In this document: one piece after another, positions 62,592-64,000 of the stretch
Layout of the letters: each line of letters starts with the position of its first letter
Position numbering within the stretch: position 1 is the first letter of the stretch
Source: Dehalococcoidia bacterium
Lineage (GTDB): Bacteria > Chloroflexota > Dehalococcoidia > Lucifugimonadales > Australimonadaceae
Assembly (NCBI GenBank): GCA_022820645.1
Contig: JAJEFD010000003.1
Location: 62,001 to 126,000, forward strand
DNA length: 64,000 nucleotides
Direction of reading: 5' to 3'
Program-made: the position numbers and the translations under genes
The notes under the pieces: generated by a model
Seen by the model: only the letters and a program-made list of their open reading frames with translations
Database searches by the model: none
What the model was told of the DNA's origin: nothing

Positions 62592-62593
62592 CC

Positions 62594-63319
62594 TTACCGC
62601 AGCAGCAGCGAGATGGCCGCGGCGACGATGACGATCTCGACGATGTAGACGAACGCCTTGTCGGAGACGCGGTTGACGATCATGCCACCCACGTAGGCGC
62701 CCGCGACCATGACGAGGCCGAGCACAACGGCGAGGAGCAGGGCTGTCGTGTCGACCAGGGCGAACGAGCCGTAGACCCCGATCTTGACGAAGTTGATGAT
62801 GGTCATACCGGAGGCCATAGTGCCGACGAACGCGCCGCGCCGGAGTCCGTAGGCAAGGAAGAACGATGCGCCGAACGGTCCAGCGCCGCCGAAGAGCGAG
62901 GAGAGGAAACCCTGTCCCGCTCCGACGCCGACGAACGCCCGGGGGCTCATCCCCGCCCCTCTGGACGCCAGCGGGGTGTGGCGGAAGGCAACGATGAGCA
63001 GCAGAAAGACGGCGAACGCCTTCTGCAGCAGGGCCGCCGGGAGATTGGCGAAGGCCGAGGCGCCGATAACGGACATGGGCAGCGCGCCGATGAAGAACCA
63101 CTTGACCACGCTGCGGTCGATGAGCGCACGGTTCACCCAGATGCGCGACCAGGTCTGCATCGTCACGGCGATGGTGGCGATGGGGACGGCCTCGCGGATG
63201 CCGACGGCGAACGTGAGCACGGGGATCATGATGATGGCGGAGCCAAGTCCCGCGAGCCCGCCGATGACGGCGGAGAAGAAGGCAACGACGGCCAGCGCGA
63301 CGAGGACGATCGGGTCCAT
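62594..63319 (-). CDS. TauE/SafE-family membrane permease
   Basis: 241 residues, about eight helices. FFSAVIGGLAGLGSAIIMIPVLTF (repeat 1) and GVGAGQGFLSSLFGGAGPFGASFFLAYGLRRGAFVGTMA (repeat 2) are the family's inverted-repeat motifs. Family members export sulfite, sulfoacetate or other organic anions. It lies 2 nt after a paralogous gene; the two probably came from tandem duplication. Confidence 0.88.
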   Translation of the reverse strand: MDPIVLVALAVVAFFSAVIGGLAGLGSAIIMIPVLTFAVGIREAVPIATIAVTMQTWSRIWVNRALIDRSVVKWFFIGALPMSVIGASAFANLPAALLQKAFAVFLLLIVAFRHTPLASRGAGMSPRAFVGVGAGQGFLSSLFGGAGPFGASFFLAYGLRRGAFVGTMASGMTIINFVKIGVYGSFALVDTTALLLAVVLGLVMVAGAYVGGMIVNRVSDKAFVYIVEIVIVAAAISLLLR

Positions 63320-63321
63320 CG

Positions 63322-64000
63322 CTAGCCCGTCGCCAGGAGCAGGAGGCCGGAGACGATCATGAAGAACTCCACCGCGTAGATGAAGAGGCGCTCCGGCACG
63401 TGTTTGACGATGTGCGCCCCGGCGTACGCCCCCACGGCCATGATGAGGCCGATGCCGACGGCGATGAGGAACGTCTCCACGGTGAAGAGCGCGAAGCCGC
63501 CGTAGACCACCGTCTTGACGATGCTGACGAGGAACGTGCCCACGGCGACAGTGCCGACGAACGCGTTCTTCGTGAGTCCGTAGGCCATGAAGAAGTGCGC
63601 GCCGAACGGGCCTGCGCCGCCGAAGAGCGCGGAGAAGAAGCCCTGGCCGATGCCGACGGGCAGGAAGGCGCGAAGGGGCATCGCGCGCCCCGCAACGAGC
63701 GGTATGTGACGATAGACGACGAGCGCGAGCAGGAAGACGCCGAGACCCCTGGCGAGCCAGTCCGTGGGGATGTTCGCGAAGACGACGCCCCCGATTGCGG
63801 CGGCGGGCACGGCGCCGAGGCTGTACCAGCGGGCGACGCGCCAGTCCACGTAGTCCCGGTTCGCAACTGAGCGCGAGAGCGTGTTGAGCAGCATGGCAAC
63901 CGTGACGATGGGGACGGCGAGGCGTATGCCGAACGCGAAGATGAGGACGGGGATGGCGATGATGCCGGTGCTCATGCCGGTGACGCCGCCGATGAGCGCG
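63322..64000 (-). CDS. TauE/SafE-family membrane permease (partial, 5' end outside window)
   Basis: At least 226 residues. It keeps GIGQGFFSALFGGAGPFGAHFFMAYGLTKNAFVGTVAVG. Upstream of the internal Met at 63975 the frame stays open to the window edge with ALIGGVTGMSTG, the first-helix glycine motif, so the true start is outside. Clear paralogue of the following gene. Confidence 0.88.
   Translation of the reverse strand, partial: ALIGGVTGMSTGIIAIPVLIFAFGIRLAVPIVTVAMLLNTLSRSVANRDYVDWRVARWYSLGAVPAAAIGGVVFANIPTDWLARGLGVFLLALVVYRHIPLVAGRAMPLRAFLPVGIGQGFFSALFGGAGPFGAHFFMAYGLTKNAFVGTVAVGTFLVSIVKTVVYGGFALFTVETFLIAVGIGLIMAVGAYAGAHIVKHVPERLFIYAVEFFMIVSGLLLLATG

Overview
The window is a high-GC, gene-dense bacterial chromosome segment with no rRNA, tRNA, CRISPR array, phage or insertion-sequence gene that I can see. 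The mix of gene families points to a Chloroflexota-type bacterium, perhaps of the Dehalococcoidia/SAR202 kind. The supporting signs are a complex I set without NuoEFG, a translin-family protein, HtpX next to PspAB, a Gram-positive-style LexA box, DnaD/DnaI-type helicase-loading proteins and a GldA/F/G-DUF4340 exporter module. This is an inference from families, not a phylogeny.

Layout. At 1-1000 a sodium:solute symporter, cut by the window edge, is preceded by a clear TPP riboswitch. At 1.2-12 kb there are a secreted anti-sigma-like surface protein, ThyX, a 2-oxoacid:ferredoxin oxidoreductase operon with dihydrolipoamide dehydrogenase, and assorted small enzymes and membrane proteins. At 12.1-22.3 kb the minus strand holds a compact complex I operon (nuoBCDHIJK, a DUF2007-like gene, nuoLMN) with no nuoA, nuoE, nuoF or nuoG. 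At 22.4-25.3 kb are a translin-family gene and a membrane pyrophosphatase. At 25.5-28 kb are an SDR, a RidA-like protein and a membrane molybdopterin oxidoreductase. At 28-32.4 kb lie dcd and the riboflavin genes ribD-ribE-ribBA-ribH. At 32.4-36.7 kb are yqeY, purQ, a split EamA transporter and purL. At 37-41.2 kb is a replication block: rplI, dnaB, then dnaD and a tandem-ATPase dnaI-like gene behind a LexA-type box. At 41-53 kb are a HIT protein, CrcB, an amidohydrolase, a parvulin-like foldase, a TyrA-like enzyme, an oligopeptide-type permease pair, a Gld-like exporter, ferredoxin and an Lrp regulator. At 53.4-56.2 kb are copA and a YHS protein. At 56.2-64 kb are pspAB, htpX, an aminotransferase, lexA with a GNAT gene, rpsT, small membrane proteins and two tandem TauE/SafE permeases, the last cut by the window end.

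How the genes fit together. The oxidoreductase, 7Fe ferredoxin, NuoEFG-less complex I and pyrophosphatase suggest ferredoxin-linked or similar electron input and ion-gradient building. The lexA promoter and the dnaD promoter carry the same palindrome (AGAAC-N4-GTTCTA), which links helicase loading to the DNA-damage response. Several genes have a TANNNT -10 box only 6-7 nt before the start codon, which implies leaderless mRNAs.

The most unusual non-coding feature is a dispersed element of about 170 nt present three times (25.5, 42.6 and 61.2 kb). Its arms pair within each copy and the paired words change together between copies. Other short palindromic repeat families cluster just after stop codons, mainly between 28 and 43 kb.
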